From contig NW_023603184.1 of assembly GCF_014898055.3 (NCBI RefSeq), positions 106,692,615-106,756,614 of the forward strand: DNA of 64,000 nt. Reading direction: 5' to 3'. This document shows positions 49,719 through 62,521 of this stretch, in pieces (the stretch's first letter is position 1; the number at the start of each line of letters is the position of its first letter). Below the pieces are notes generated by a model, which worked only from the letters and a program-made list of their open reading frames with translations, searched no databases and was not told the origin of the DNA. This DNA is from Talpa occidentalis (taxonomy: Eukaryota; Chordata; Mammalia; Eulipotyphla; Talpidae). The position numbers were made by a program, and so were the translations under genes.

Positions 49719-50711
49719 CTCTGTCTTCTGGGGGAGCTTTCTGCTGGTTTTAGGCAGTTTTTACTGAAGAAATGTCCCTGTTCTCAAATGGCGAAGCGGG
49801 ATGCAGTCCCTGCGCCTCCGGTTTCAGGCACACTCTTCTGCGCACCCGGTCTGCCCCGGACGTGGGTGCCTGCTCCCTCTGTGGGCTCAGACTGCTGGTT
49901 GGAAGGGGCCTGGCGTCGAATAACTTCCCGGCTGGCCACTGGGTCCTCCTTCTGCCCTTTTCAAGCAGTCTTAAGAAATGTCCTGTTTTATAGGGTGTTA
50001 GTGACTTTTTTTTTCCTGGTCGCTAGGTGGCGCCAGAGATCTCTCCTATTGTCCTTGGGGGGCTGTTTTTCGCCTCCCCCCACCCCGTGGGACAGAGAAC
50101 AGAGCGGGAATGGTAGGGTACACCTCAACAGCTTTGGGGTGCTGTGTCTGCCTTGTGCCCCACCGTCGTGGAGAACCCACGCCCCGAATTTTCGTGCCCC
50201 GGGTCTCAGTTCAAAGCCCTCAGTTCCAGGACGCGGGCTGTAGCCCAGTTCAGTGGCGCGGGAATGGCGCCTTTTGCACAGCTCCCGTGCCTGGGCGCCT
50301 GGTTCCTGCTCACTCAGGGAGGGACCTTCACCTCAGTGAGGACCTCCGTGCGTCTCCCCGCAAGCCTAGGTCGTCTCCCCGCAAGCCTAGGTTGCAGGCA
50401 CGGGGACCTGGGCAGCCGCGATCCAGGTCTGCACTTGCTTTTCAAGCTCCCCGAGCGTGCCGCGTTTCTGCGCCAGCTTACCGGCAGCCCGGGCTGTGTG
50501 CGCGTCTCCCGGGGTCTTTGTTCTTCTCTAATGGCGCCCGGAGCCGTTCGCTCACCACCGCAGCGAATCCTGCAGGGTTCGCCTCAGCTCCCGTTCACGG
50601 GGTGTGGTGGCTGCAATAGTTCCTTTCCACTCACAGTCCCGCTTGCTGCGTCGTTTGTTCTTGTGGGTCGTTTTGGTTTGTTGTTTCCTCCTCTCTGCGG
50701 GGTCGGAGAGT
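49719..50711 (-). promoter_or_regulatory. L1 5-prime UTR and internal promoter region
   Basis: GC- and CpG-rich, ending at the duplication at 50712. The + strand contains a perfect 21-bp tandem duplication at 50351-50371 and 50372-50392 (each starts CGTCTCCCCGC). I see no primate-type YY1 site at its start that I would vouch for. Open frames on the + (antisense) strand of 151-192 codons reflect low stop-codon density, not proteins. Confidence 0.8.
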
Positions 50712-50727
50712 CTGAAGTATAATTTTT

Positions 50728-51299
50728 AACTTAGTATGCATAAACGGAGGCCTAGGGATAGCAATGAACTATGATTATAAAGTTTCTCACTTTTTCCAAA
50801 GGCCTCTAGTTTGGGTTTGGGAGATTATTTTCTTCTTTTGTTGAGCTTTTAAATTTGTTTGAGGCAGAAGTCAAATGCCATATTTCTACCATGACTTTTT
50901 GGTTGGGATAGTTAAGATTAGAAATCAACAAAAATACCCGTTTAGAGCATTAGTGCCAATTCAGATTGAAGTTCACCAGAAATGGGGCAAGAAAGGAGAA
51001 ACTGAACTTTGGCAGAGGGACAGATGATTCCATTTGGGAAGGGTGGGGATATGACAGAATTTAGCAGCAATCTCTTTAGCTCTGAATGTAGATAAACTCA
51101 GCAATCTTCTGACTTGATGTTTGAGAGGGGCACTTTGCATTAAAATAAAAGTTTTAACTGATGAAGTAACCTCTTTGTATTAGTAACAAAATAATCCTAG
51201 ATGGATTGGGGGCCAACTGTATGTGACTTAAACTTTACAAATCCATTTATGTGCGTCTTATCTCTAATATTTATGACTTATTTTTCTTCTTCTCTCTTA
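50728..51299. other. No gene or repeat recognised
   Basis: AT-rich flank of the L1 insertion, stops in all frames. Confidence 0.4.
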
Positions 51300-51838
51300 C
51301 ATGTTAGCAGCCAGCCTTGAATGATCCTCACCTCCTGGTATTTACATCTTTGCATTCCCCCCCTCCCACCACCAACACACTGGGATTAGTCTAACAGAAC
51401 AGGGTGGAAATGATGGTATGTTACTTCCAAGACTAGATTACAAATGAACATAGCTTCTATCTAGGCACTCTCATATGCTCTTGCTCTTTACTGTCTCCCT
51501 CTCTGGTCACTAACACTCTGGGAAAACAGTGGTTATGTCATGAGGACACTAAGGCAGCCTACGAAGAGGTCCTTGTGGTAAGAAACTGAGGCTGGCTAAC
51601 AATCTTGTGAGTGAACTTGGAAACCAATTCTTTAGTCAAGGCTTGGGGTAAATGCAGTTGTGATAAAAGTTCGACTACAACTCATGAAGAGATCTTGAGT
51701 CAGGACTACTTTCCTAGGCTGCTCCTGGGGTTTCTTAATCCTCAGAAATGATGTGAGATAATAAATGTTTACAGTTTTAAGCTGATAAATTTTAGGGTAA
51801 TTTGTTAGCTAGTGATAAACAAAATACCATAACTGTAC
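51300..51838 (+). mobile_element. MLT1-like LTR of an ERVL-MaLR element
   Basis: Typical MLT1 order: cagccagccttgaatgatcc, ttacttccaagactagatta, ctctttactgtctccctctc, aatgatgtgagataataaatg (poly(A) region), gttttaagctgataa, gtaatttgttagctagtgat. It encodes nothing and has no internal viral region beside it. The ends are approximate. Confidence 0.72.
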
Positions 51839-51839
51839 T

Positions 51840-54800
51840 GAAATGTTAAATACTGGGTTTATGGTTGGTTGCAGAAATGATATTGCAGTTTCCGTAGTAG
51901 AAATGAATGGCTCCGCAGCACTTTTCTCAAGATGCTTTATAAAGCCACAGTAGGCAATAAATGATCCGATGATGTCTTTCTTCCCTGGAAGTGTCATGCA
52001 AATTGTGGAGGATAAACACATTATTTACTCACACTAGTTCACCATTGGACCTAAACTGACAATTATCACAACTGCTGGGTGGTTAAAAAGCAACATGTAT
52101 TTTATCGCTGTTTTTAAATCACCATTCACTTTCACAAATGTTGAGTACTATCAGTTTCAGTCAATACTGGGGAAATTATGTCATTAAAGTTAAGGGCCAG
52201 TTGAGGCTACTACGACCACCGATCAATTTATATTTATCGAATGCTGTTGTTAGCATATTTGATATTTTAGGGTTACGAAAGCTTGTGCACACTAAGATTT
52301 TTTTCTCCTTCTCTACATTTTACTATCCTTTCTGAATTTCTTACAATATGCATAGATTGCTTTTGAAACACTAATTTAAAAAGACAGTAAGTTAAAATTT
52401 TAAATATAATTCTTAAACTTTTATTATGGAAAATTTGAGACATAAGAAAACAAAGAGTATAGGAACTCCAATGTAGGTATCATCCAGCTTTAAAAAACAT
52501 GGCCAATTCTGTTTGATCTATTCTCCAATCCACTTGTAACCTGAATTGCATTATTTGGATGCAAATTCAAATAAGACAAGGCAATTTTAATGATCTCATT
52601 TCAATGCCAGAAAGCAGAAGAGCACCAATCGTTCTCACCAATAGTTCTAAGGAAAATGTGATTTAGCTGAAATATGTTTTTATGATAGACAAGTTGTATA
52701 CCTGGTCATCAACCCACATAAAAGAAATTTTATGATTTCTTATGAGGAAAACTGAATTTTCATATATTTTATGGTAATTTCATGTATTTATATGCTGATT
52801 TTTGAGTACTGCATTTTTCACCTGATATTTTAAGATCTGCAGGGGAGCCAGGAGATCTGTAGATTGGTTATAATAAACAATCCCCTTCAGTGATGCAGTA
52901 GATTTTAGAAAACTATGACTGGAACTTGGGGAGCTGTTCCCATGACTGCAAATGTGTATGCAGTGAAAGTGCAAAAGGGCAGGTCAGTGGGTAGATACTA
53001 CGGGCTTTTCTTCCTCACCCCTGGTGCTTCATAAGTACCACCCAGAACTAGCATACAAAGTGGCTCATTCACTCAGGTTTCTTCCCCATCCCCTTGCCAG
53101 AACCCCTGGCTGCTGTGGGGCCTAGATCTCTCCATGATTATTATTGCATCTGGTGTCATGTTTTTCCAGCTGGTGCACTGCTTCTCTGTAGGAGGTTTCT
53201 TGATGTTCACCTCTCTACCAGTGTCCTGCCTGCTCTCCGGGGGCTCATCTGTGACCCTACCCTACAGAGGCAACCTCATCTTCTGGCCTGAACTGTGATT
53301 AAATGGATGAGCTTAAAAGCTGCTTATGGATCATATGGTTCATCATAAAAATAAAGTGTTAGGACTTATTCTAAATAAAAAATAAGTTGTATGAGTTTCA
53401 ACTCTGCCCCTCCCAGTAACTTGGACATATTTTTTTTAAGAAATAAGAAATGAATATGCTCATAGTCCTTGATATTTGACTGCCTTCAAACCAAATGAAA
53501 AAATATCTAACATTTTCAAACACACCATGATTTTGAATAAAATTTAAAATAAGCTGGATAAAGAATATATTTTGAGGATTATATTCCAAGGGTCAGATGA
53601 TGTCCTTAAGAGCATATTTAATAAAGGACCCCTTTTAGCAGAATTAGTTGGCCTCTTAATGATCGTCTTCACATCCATGCTTTGCAGTCTGGCTATCAGT
53701 GGTTGCATGGTTGCATGCAGGGCTCTATTTTGGAGTCTTTTCTGCTTTGGCTTCTCCTCAGGGGAGAAGGCATTAGCCTTTGCTGTCTTCCCATGACTTT
53801 GTCTCTTGGCTCATGGACTGATTTTATTGCTCCTTTTACTGAACTTGAATACTTTTTTTCCCCCACTTCTAGTCCTGTATTATATTGACCCAGGTTGAAA
53901 AAAACAAAAAAGAAGCCATCTCGCTTTTAAAGAAAGAAAAAAATAGGAAGGAGGGAGAGTATTTAAAAATGAGGGGAAAAAGGTAAGATGCCGTGTATCT
54001 TTGCTTGAAAATAATCACTTAATATGTCAACATTTTTAAAAGTAGATTCCAAAACCAGACGTTGCTCCTTTAAGTAGAAATTTTAGGGGTGTAGTGGGCA
54101 TACTGCATTGGTGGAATATATGTGGCTTAAAACATTTGATTGAACACAGCTTTCATACCTCTTCAGGCTTCAAGGAGATGTCACTGCAGGTAGCAGGAGG
54201 TTCAACTGACTAGAGAGGGAACTTCTCTGACTGTAAAGAGTAAGGATGGGATGACAGAGGTGTGTTTACACCTAATTCACTCACAGTAGTTTTCTTATAG
54301 CATAACCTAAGTCAGTGGTTCTTTTCCCTTTTTGGAAAAGAAAATAATGGGAAAAGTTGAATAGATATAGAACTGAGGACCTCCTGGGAGGGCTAGGCAG
54401 GCAAATTGTTTCCTTTCTAAGTTCTCCTGAGAATGGAGTAGGGGTTCTTAAAAGATTCTATAGTCCTGAAGCAGTCAAAAGCAGATTAAGCCAGAGTTGA
54501 GTACAGGCCCTTGTCCACTGACATATGCCACAGCAGCCCCAAACCTGGCTCCCATTGGGGGCTCTGGAGTCTTAGTGTACACAAAGATTTACTTTCTCTC
54601 TTTATTCTCCAGGAATACTTCTGATCAATGGGAAAAAACTATTCCTATCATATCTGATTTAGGACATAAAAGACTGCCCTTTGAGAACACCTCTTGTTCC
54701 TCAGTGTTTGATGACTGTTGGCCATGACGTGTAAATAAGCTAGTGAGGAGGGCTAAGAAGAAACCTTGAGGTGTGAAAAACCAAATGCCAAGATTTGTGA

Positions 54801-55660
54801 ATGAATAATTTCCAAGCTATGCTCTCCCCAGCATTTGAAAAAAAAAAATCACTTGGGAAACAAATGACCCCAAGACATCTTTTTAACTGTTTGCCATTGA
54901 TCTAAATGAAATGATAACAGTAATGTTGTAAGCCTAAAATGGAAGTGAGCCTGATTTTTACAAAATAAATCAAATCATATTATGTCACAAAAGTCACATT
55001 AAATTCAGCTGTAAGAATTATTTTTCTCTTCAAACATAAGTTGAATTTGTAAATTATATTTTAAACCACACAAATCACTTTCAAAATGGGACTATATGAA
55101 GTTAAAAATAAATAATTCATATAGAACTATCAAAATATGAAATTATGCCTTAAATATTTTTGAAAAATTTGTTTCATCAATAATGGCATTACATACCACT
55201 TCTTTTTAGCAACAGCACTGTCAACTTTTAGCATCCAGTTGTCAAAAGATTCTCTGGCAAGTGTTTTAGGAGACATCTACAGAAATGAGAGTAGCAATTT
55301 TCAAGATATGGTTTGGAAACTCTAAACCCTTTCTGGGTGTCAGTAAAGTCAAAACCATTTTCATAATAAGACTAAGATGTTTGTCATTTTCACACTCATT
55401 CTCTCATGAATATGAATTGAGTTTTCCCATAGTTACATGGCCTATGACATCTTAGCAAACTGAATTCAGAAACAGATATGAGAATTCAGTTAGCTGTCTT
55501 CTATCAAGTCCAACATTAAAGAGATTTGCAAAATTGTAAGGAAATGCCATTCTTCCCATGCTTTTTTCTTTAAAAGATCTAGTTATTTTTAATAGAAATA
55601 TATTATTTATCCTAATCACTATCATTTTAAAATAAATTGGTGAATATTTTAAATATTTTT
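51840..55660. other. Intergenic, no supported gene
   Basis: 3.8 kb with only chance frames (up to 76 codons). Moderate GC near 53040-53300 and 53640-53800. No repeat family recognised. Confidence 0.4.
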
Positions 55661-55674
55661 CAATTTTAATTTCT

Positions 55675-55947
55675 TTTTAAAAAAGGATTTATTTATTTAT
55701 GCATACAGGAGCTGGGGTACAGGCCAAAGATGCAGAGGGGGTGAGAGGATTCACCAGAGACAGAGTGGGGACCAGAATAGGCAGACTGACTGAAATACAC
55801 TGCTAAGGGGAGCAGTGGGCGAGTCAGGAGAGGTCTGCTTCGCCATGTGAGTTGCTCTTTGGCCGGCCAGGGATCGAATTCGTGCTGCACAGGCTGTGGA
55901 CTTCTTCATAGTGAGGTGCTTGATCCCTTGAGCCACCAGGGAGGCCC
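55675..55947 (-). mobile_element. tRNA-derived SINE, older subfamily
   Basis: Minus orientation: GAGGGCCTCCCTGGTGGCTCAAG head, B-box relic GAATTCGATCCCTGGCCGG, GCAGTGTATTTCAGTCAG core, GCATAAATAAATAAATCC tail. Duplication tcaattttaatttct is perfect (55660-55674, 55948-55962). Confidence 0.92.
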
Positions 55948-56102
55948 TCAATTTTAATTTCTAATATGGCACAGATAGGTAGAGAAGTATAAACATAATC
56001 AAAAGTTCTTTAGGAGTCTCAGTTTTTAAGATTATGGAGGAATTCTAGAGACCAAAATGTATAAGTTTACTTAAAAGCTTAAAACTCAAAAAGCTTATTT
56101 AA

Positions 56103-56400
56103 AGACAAATACCAGATGGCTTCATTTATATGTGGAATATATAGAAACAAAACAAGGGTCAGACAGAACCAAACCAATAACAAACCCTAGATCTGACTAC
56201 AAAACTGAGGTTACCACAGAGGGAAGGGGAGAATAGAGTACATGGTATGGAGGTGGGGCACAATGAACTATGGTGGAGGACTGTGGGTGCCCTGGTGCTG
56301 GGTGACTGTGCTCGCATACATATGAAGACATGTGGTCCTCTCTCTGAATCACAGATAGTGTTGTAAAGCAATGTTACTTCCACTTAGATAAATGGTCAAA
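56103..56400 (+). mobile_element. Truncated L1 3-prime end
   Basis: Starts agacaaataccagatggctt, catttatatgtggaatatat (the common L1 3-prime UTR opening) and ends gtaaagcaatgttacttcca with a short A-run. Plus orientation, unlike most other L1 tails here. Confidence 0.75.
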
Positions 56401-56409
56401 AAAAGCTTT

Positions 56410-57220
56410 CTGCTTTAGTGTATAAATTGGTAAATATCAAATCTTGATTTTGTATGTTCCAAAACCTAACTATTTTACTTTTGACTTTGATTTCTAAAAT
56501 GCCTGCATATTTGTTATTTTATAATAAACCTGAGAAGTAGGCAGGGCAGAAATTATTCCTATCTAAATTATAAATATTTGAGAAACAAAGGATTTTAAAT
56601 TGCATAGTAAGTTAGTAGTGGAGTAGAAAGAGAACATAAAGTACTTTCAACTCTACCACACTGATTTGGCTAATTTAGTCAATCCTCCCTGCCCTACATG
56701 TATTAGTGTGATTGTGACATCTTGATATAGAGTAGTATTGCAACGGAATATGGAATCACCTCTACCCACTTTCACATTAACTATCTTCACTTCCTAGGCT
56801 AACTCAGAGCTCTTTTTCTAGAGCAGAAGCTAACCACAGTTCAATGCTTCCCTGGCATTCAAAAATGTTAACTTCATTTGTAAAAGTTTGTAGTTCTTTA
56901 GATCTTCTGGGACCGCTTATTTTTACAACTACCAATGGGTTCTGAGGTATAAGGGATAGGCTGACTTCCACTTGAGAATGAATTCCAAAGTAGTGGCCTC
57001 TTCAGGCTTGTCATACAGCTAACCCCCTGCTCCAGAAGTTACAATAGTTCTCAGCCGATCAAGTATTTACTCTTCTGTTAAGTTTTCAGTGTTCCCATGA
57101 GTTGATCTCACAGTATCCATGTAGCCATTTCTTTTCTCTCTAGTATGGATTGTCTTTCTCAAATGCTGTCTTCCTTTCATGAGCCTCACTCCTACCCCTG
57201 TAACAGTATTTAGGATCTAC
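56410..57220. other. No gene recognised, weak MIR-like patch
   Basis: A faint reverse MIR lies near 56520-56640. Otherwise unrecognised. Confidence 0.35.
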
Positions 57221-57224
57221 TATA

Positions 57225-57420
57225 TATGTCTACTATATATTTTGCTCATTAACCTTTTAATACACCTGAAAAGTAGTCATTACTATTTCAGTTTTACAGA
57301 CAAGGAGCCAAGCCCAGAGATATTAATGGGACAAACTCTAGACAACACATCTTGTCAATAATACAGCCAATTTTCAAACCCAAGTCTGTCTGGCAAGAGG
57401 TTAGTGGTGTTAGCCACTGT
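57225..57420 (-). mobile_element. MIR fragment
   Basis: Reverse-MIR words in order: ttttaatacacctgaaaagt, cagttttacagacaaggagc, gccaattttcaaacccaagt, gtgttagccactgtact. Confidence 0.65.
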
Positions 57421-57529
57421 ACTAAATACATCAGTATTTAATTAATTTAGTCTAATTAAATTTAAATGGGCTAAATGATAAGATTTTAAACTCAGACTGG
57501 TTAAAAGAAAACACCTAAACACTGTTTAC

Positions 57530-60290
57530 AAAGAGGCACAATAGGTTATATAGATGCAAAAAGATTAGTATCCAGTAGTGATACACTAGTGAATAGCACA
57601 CACGTACATTAAACTTTAAGACAAAAATCATTATTAGAAACAAAGTGTGATGTTTAATCACTTACAAAAGACTCAATTCATCAGGAAAATATAATAATTT
57701 TGAAATTTCTGGTATGCAGCTTCCAAGCAGAGAAACAAAAATTTGCAGTACAAAGAAACAGAGAGATCCATAATAATACTGGGAGATTTTAGCATACTTT
57801 AAAACTGGTACAGTAAGTAGACAAAATACCAATTCTGATATAAGCAATATAACCACTAGGTCAGATTTGTATTTGGGAAATACTATGCCACAAAACAAAA
57901 GAGAATACTCATTCTTTTCAAATATAAATGGAAACTATTTGGAAATTAGAAATTAGTAATAGTGAAAATACTGTTATCAAAACTTGAAGTTAATTGCTTA
58001 GAGAGAAATTTACAACCCTAAAATTTATATTAGAAAACATACACATAAAAAGACTGAGAAATTAATGAGGCAAGGATTCATTTTAAAGAAATTCTAGAAA
58101 AGGTTTAAAATAGAAAACAACAAGGAATATTAGCAGAAATTAATAAAAAAGTATGCATATAATAGGACCAAATAAAGTCCATAGTGGGCACTTTAAGAAG
58201 TTAACAAAATTGATAAATGCCTTGGCAAACTGATTCAGAAAGAGAAAGAGAGAGAGAGCGAGCATGAGCGCAAAATAACCAATGTTGAAAATGAAAAAAA
58301 TGGGATATTACCACAGATAACAGAGACATTAAAATGATAACAGAAGCTACTATGACAAACTTCATGTTAGTATATTTGAAAATGTAAATGAAGTGGCAAT
58401 TGCTAGAAACACACTGTGAAAGACTAAAACAAATAGAAATAAAAATCTGAATAGCCTAAACTATTTAATCTGTAAATAAAAGCCTTCCCATAGTGAAAAC
58501 TATAGCTTCAGATGATATTTTTGAATTCCAACAAATATCAAAAGAAGAAATAATGATCAATCTCAATATACACTTCCTGAATTGGAAAAACAAAGATCTA
58601 CTCACTAACTTATTTCATGAAGCCAGCAAAACCTGATACATTCCTGTTAGAAAAAGGGAAACCATAGACCAACTTTACTTAAAAATGTAGATTATTTAAT
58701 ATGTTGTATTCACGAATACACAAAAAGGCCAATATATCATGTCCAGATGGGGCTATGGCAGCATTGCAAATTTGGCTGGAAATGGATAGCCAATGAGTAT
58801 AATTAACAGAATAGAAGAGAAAAATCATATGAGCATCTCAACAGATGCAGAAATAACACCTGAAAAAAATCAGCAAATTAGGATAAAAACTTTCAGCAAA
58901 TTAGGAGTAGAAAGTCAGTTCCTTAATCTGCTAAAAAGCTAATTAAAACAAATAGTGACCTACTTTACTGAAATGTTGAGACATTTCCTTTTGAAACCAG
59001 GAAGAAGGTAAGACTGGCATTACGAAACATTTTATTCAACTTTGTACTGGAGGTTTTAGCTAGCTCAGTAAGGCAAAAAAATAAAAAAGGATTGGAAAGG
59101 AAGAAATCAATTGCTGTTATTCACAAAGAATGTAACTATATATCGAAGCCTTAAAAGCATATATAATAGTTAAGATAGTGTGATAATTGCATAAGATAGA
59201 TGAAAAGATCAACGAAATAGAATAGAGAGCCCACAGACTAATGCTATATGGACACTTGAATAAGATAAAGGTGACAAAGTAAAATAAAATCTTTCAACAA
59301 GTGGTGCTGAGACAGCTGGATAATCATGTGGGGCGGGGGCAAACAAAATCAAAACCTGATCTCCACATCATAGACAAAAATCAATTCCATGTAAACTGTA
59401 AGTATAAATGTCAAAGGAAAACCAATAAAGCTTTTAGAAGGTACTACCGTAGATTTCTCTTCATTACACACTCACAAACAATGATATCCAAATGGCCAAC
59501 AAACATAGAAAAAGGTCACTTGATCTCATTGACAATGAGGGAAATGCCAATGAACACAAAAAAGATAATAATATATAATAACTGAAATTAGATTGACAAC
59601 AACATGTTAGAGCAACTAAAACTCTCATCTACTGTTGGGATAGATTTTGTACAGGCCCTGTGGGAAACAGTTTGACAATTCATTATCTACTAAACTTGTA
59701 TACTTTATGTCCTGCAATTCTATCCTAGATGGGTGCTCAACAGAAATTCATCAACATGTCCACCTACAGAGAGAAGCCAAGACTTTTCATCACAACCTTT
59801 TCTACAATTGTCCCAAACTGGGAACAACTCAAATGTCTAATGATTGTAGCATACATGCATTCAATGTACCCTTTGGTACATGCATTCAATGAAATAATAT
59901 ACAGCAAAAAAAAAGAATGCACTGCCACTATATGCAACAATATGGATGAATCATGCAAACATAATACTTATGAAACAAATCAGAGAAAAAAGAACATAGT
60001 GTATGATTCCATCTAAGTAAGTGCAAAAAAACAAGTAAAGGATGCATGTGTATGTTAAAGCCATAAAGAAAAATAGGGAAATGTTTTTCATAAAACTCAG
60101 GATATGGCAACTTTTGGTAGGGAAGGAGAGGGCCTAAGGGAGACCATCAGGGTGCTGTCAGTATCTATTCTCAACCTAGATGGAAGTAACATGGTGCTTG
60201 ATACATGATAATTTATGCATTGGTTTACTTTTTTTCTGCATTATATCATATAATAAATGTGTGAAAATGCAAGAATTTAGCAGATCTAAA
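57530..60290 (+). mobile_element. Ancient L1 (L1M-type), 3-prime half of ORF2 and 3-prime UTR
   Basis: About 2.7 kb of decayed L1 in + orientation. Order of recognisable blocks: agaatactcattcttttcaa and the following ORF2 stretch (from 57900), catctcaacagatgcagaaa (about 58835), acattttattcaactttgta-ctggaggttttagc in the reverse-transcriptase region (about 59027), caacaagtggtgctgagaca (about 59297), the 3-prime blocks cgggaacaactc-like 'actgggaacaactcaaatgt' (about 59817) and 'caacaatatggatgaatcat' (about 59937). Frames are full of stops. Confidence 0.8.
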
Positions 60291-60294
60291 GTTG

Positions 60295-62010
60295 AGTAAT
60301 GAAAATCAGTTCAGTAAAGGAGTTTTTGTGCATGTTTCAGGAATCAATCTATGCTATATAGGTGCTATTATGCCTCATTAGAAGAGATGTTATAAATGCA
60401 AATAAAGGCTGCTTCATTTAAAAATCCACAGTTCATGGGCTTACCCCATTGTTTCTATGCATGTGGCCTATGCATTGTTTCTATGGATGTGGATTCCAGT
60501 GGAATGCAGGTAAACAAGGCTAAGATTTCCAGGACTTAGAAGGAACAATTCGTTAAGATGGCTATATCCCGAATGTGAAAATCACCAAGGTTTGTGCTTT
60601 TGTGAGAATCATAAGCATCTTAATGGGATATGCTTCATGTGAAACATTTCTCTCTCTTAGGCAGCATAAATTTTTGGCACTCTGCTTGGGTTTTTCTCTC
60701 ATAAGGAGAGGGGATAAGATTTCATAAGGTCACCTATACCCCACTTATTTCATCTACTAGTATCACAGATCTTCCCCCACATATATTCTAACTCCTAATT
60801 AGTCTGATTATGACATTTAGATGAATCATTGGCTAAAATATTTTGCAACTCATAGGACACAGTAATAAATTAGGTATATAATAGGCTTGCAATAAATGCT
60901 TTTAATTCCTGTATGTGTTTCATTACTATATACACGTATTTGAAATATATAATCAGTAATTTTTCTACTGGTACCTAACTTTGGTTTACATCAAACATAT
61001 CACCAATCAGAAAAGAATTTTGGTTCTTTTATTAATATCTTCAGTATTTGTAAGTTTTAGCTCCTGAGAGTTGGTAAGAAGCATGTCCATAGCTCAATGT
61101 GGACAAGAATAAAGAAATCAGTTATCTACATTTATATTTAAAGTGTCAGTAATGTTATATTGAGTTTTCTGAGAGTCAAGAAAAAATTAATACACCCATC
61201 TCATTCCAAAAAGCTGAGGAAATTGTTACTGATAAAAGTATTTTGGCAATAAATCCATGGACTTTATATGCTTTCAAGTACATGTGCGAGTCAGTTTTAA
61301 TGCTGTTCTGGTATCATCTATAGAGGTTGTGGGAAGCTCTAAGAGTAGACAGTTGCTGGACTCTCAAATTCGAGGAGGCTTTCTCCTTAAATCACCCAGT
61401 AACATATGTTCCTTTTCTTTACTTTAGTACATTTGAAATAGCCACTGGCTTCCCCCTTTGAAAGAGAACAATAGTTAGAAGCTGCAGCTAAACAGGAGTT
61501 GGGTTCAATAATTCTGAATATTTAATATTTAGTGCTGAATTATTTCTTAAGATCTGGAGAGCTGGCATACAAATCAAGTCCTCCTCCCTATTGCTTTAAC
61601 TTTCTCAGAACTATTAAACAACTCAGGGAGTTTCTTAATGCTTTCATGGAGTCTGTATTAGGAAAAAAGGTGACTAAATTTGGCTTGAAATTTTTATGAT
61701 TATCCTTTCTCTCACCATTCCCAAGCCTTATCTTTGAACTACACATTATAGGAAGGGGAAATTTACTTCTGATGTATAAATCTGCAGGATGGTTTGTAAA
61801 ATACTATCTAACCCAGTGTAAAAATGGTTTTGGAGCACTGTTCTATAATTTCACCGTGTCATTGTGCAGAAATGAAGTTAATTTGCAAATAAGTAAGCGC
61901 TTTTAAGAACAGCTGTTGGGCAATTTTATCTGTAGCAATAAAATAGGTTGCCTCCATTAGACTAAAGAGCACCACATCCAAAAGGAATGGCAAGAGAACT
62001 TAGGTTACAA
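60295..62010. other. Intergenic, no repeat recognised
   Basis: AT-rich distal upstream flank of AGPS. No CpG cluster, no supported gene. Confidence 0.4.
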
Positions 62011-62014
62011 CTTA

Positions 62015-62125
62015 TATGTAGCATTTACGAGCTGTATGTTCTCAGGCAAGTTAGTGGTTGAGCCTCAGTTTTCACATCTGTAAAATGGAGATCACTTACT
62101 TGATATCTAATATTACTCATAGTGC
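62015..62125 (+). mobile_element. MIR fragment upstream of AGPS
   Basis: acgagctgtatgttctcagg, caagttagtggttgagcctc, agttttcacatctgtaaaat is the MIR core in order, ~540 bp upstream of the AGPS start codon. Confidence 0.8.
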
Positions 62126-62435
62126 TACACTTGAAATAGGGGATAGAAAATGATAACCTATTTGCCCTACCGGTGACAGGCAACCAATTTTGAGTAACTT
62201 TAGTGACCTGGCAGGGAGAAGGCGCAGCAAGAGCGCATTCAAGTAAAGGATGGCCCTGGTTCGGGTTGTCAGTTCCAGCAGCACTGCCCATGCCTCCGGT
62301 TCCAAGGCGTCTGGCTCTGAAAGCTACTCCGGAGGCCCAGATGACACCACCCAGGGCACTGGGGTGTCCTGAGGATGCTTGCGGTTTGGCTTCAGGTCCG
62401 GCCCGGGCTGGGCCAATCACGAGACAGCTCAAACT

Positions 62436-62452
62436 CACCTGCTTAGCAGGTG
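62436..62452. promoter_or_regulatory. Inverted E-box pair (CACCTGC-tta-GCAGGTG)
   Basis: A perfect 7-bp inverted repeat with a 3-base spacer. Both half-sites, CACCTG and CAGGTG, are the E2-box form recognised by ZEB and Snail-type zinc-finger repressors and by some bHLH factors. Function is inferred from motif only. Confidence 0.55.
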
Positions 62453-62479
62453 CTGTCAGTCCAAGGCGTGACCGCCGAG

Positions 62480-62518
62480 AGCGGGCGGGGGCGGTGGGCG
62501 GGGGCGGTGGGCGGGGGC
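62480..62518 (+). promoter_or_regulatory. Tandem GC boxes
   Basis: Three consecutive 13-bp units ending GGGCGGGGGC (62480-62492, 62493-62505, 62506-62518). The second and third are identical and the first differs in two bases. Sp1/KLF-type sites. The G-tracts could also form a G-quadruplex. Confidence 0.85.
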
Positions 62519-62521
62519 TGA

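Larger units (their letters stand above)
44609..50711 (-). mobile_element. Full-length young L1 retrotransposon
   Basis: Read on the minus strand: ~1.0 kb GC-rich 5-prime UTR (49719-50711), ORF1 (48690-49718), a spacer of ~70 bp with an A-run, ORF2 (about 44794-48618), a ~185 bp 3-prime UTR and an A tail (the T-run at 44605-44619). The target duplication ctgaagtataattttt is perfect at 44593-44608 and 50712-50727 and fixes both ends, so this is one uninterrupted insertion of ~6.1 kb. It is the only complete L1 in the window, and its 3-prime end is of the same type as the fragment at 33694. Confidence 0.97.
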
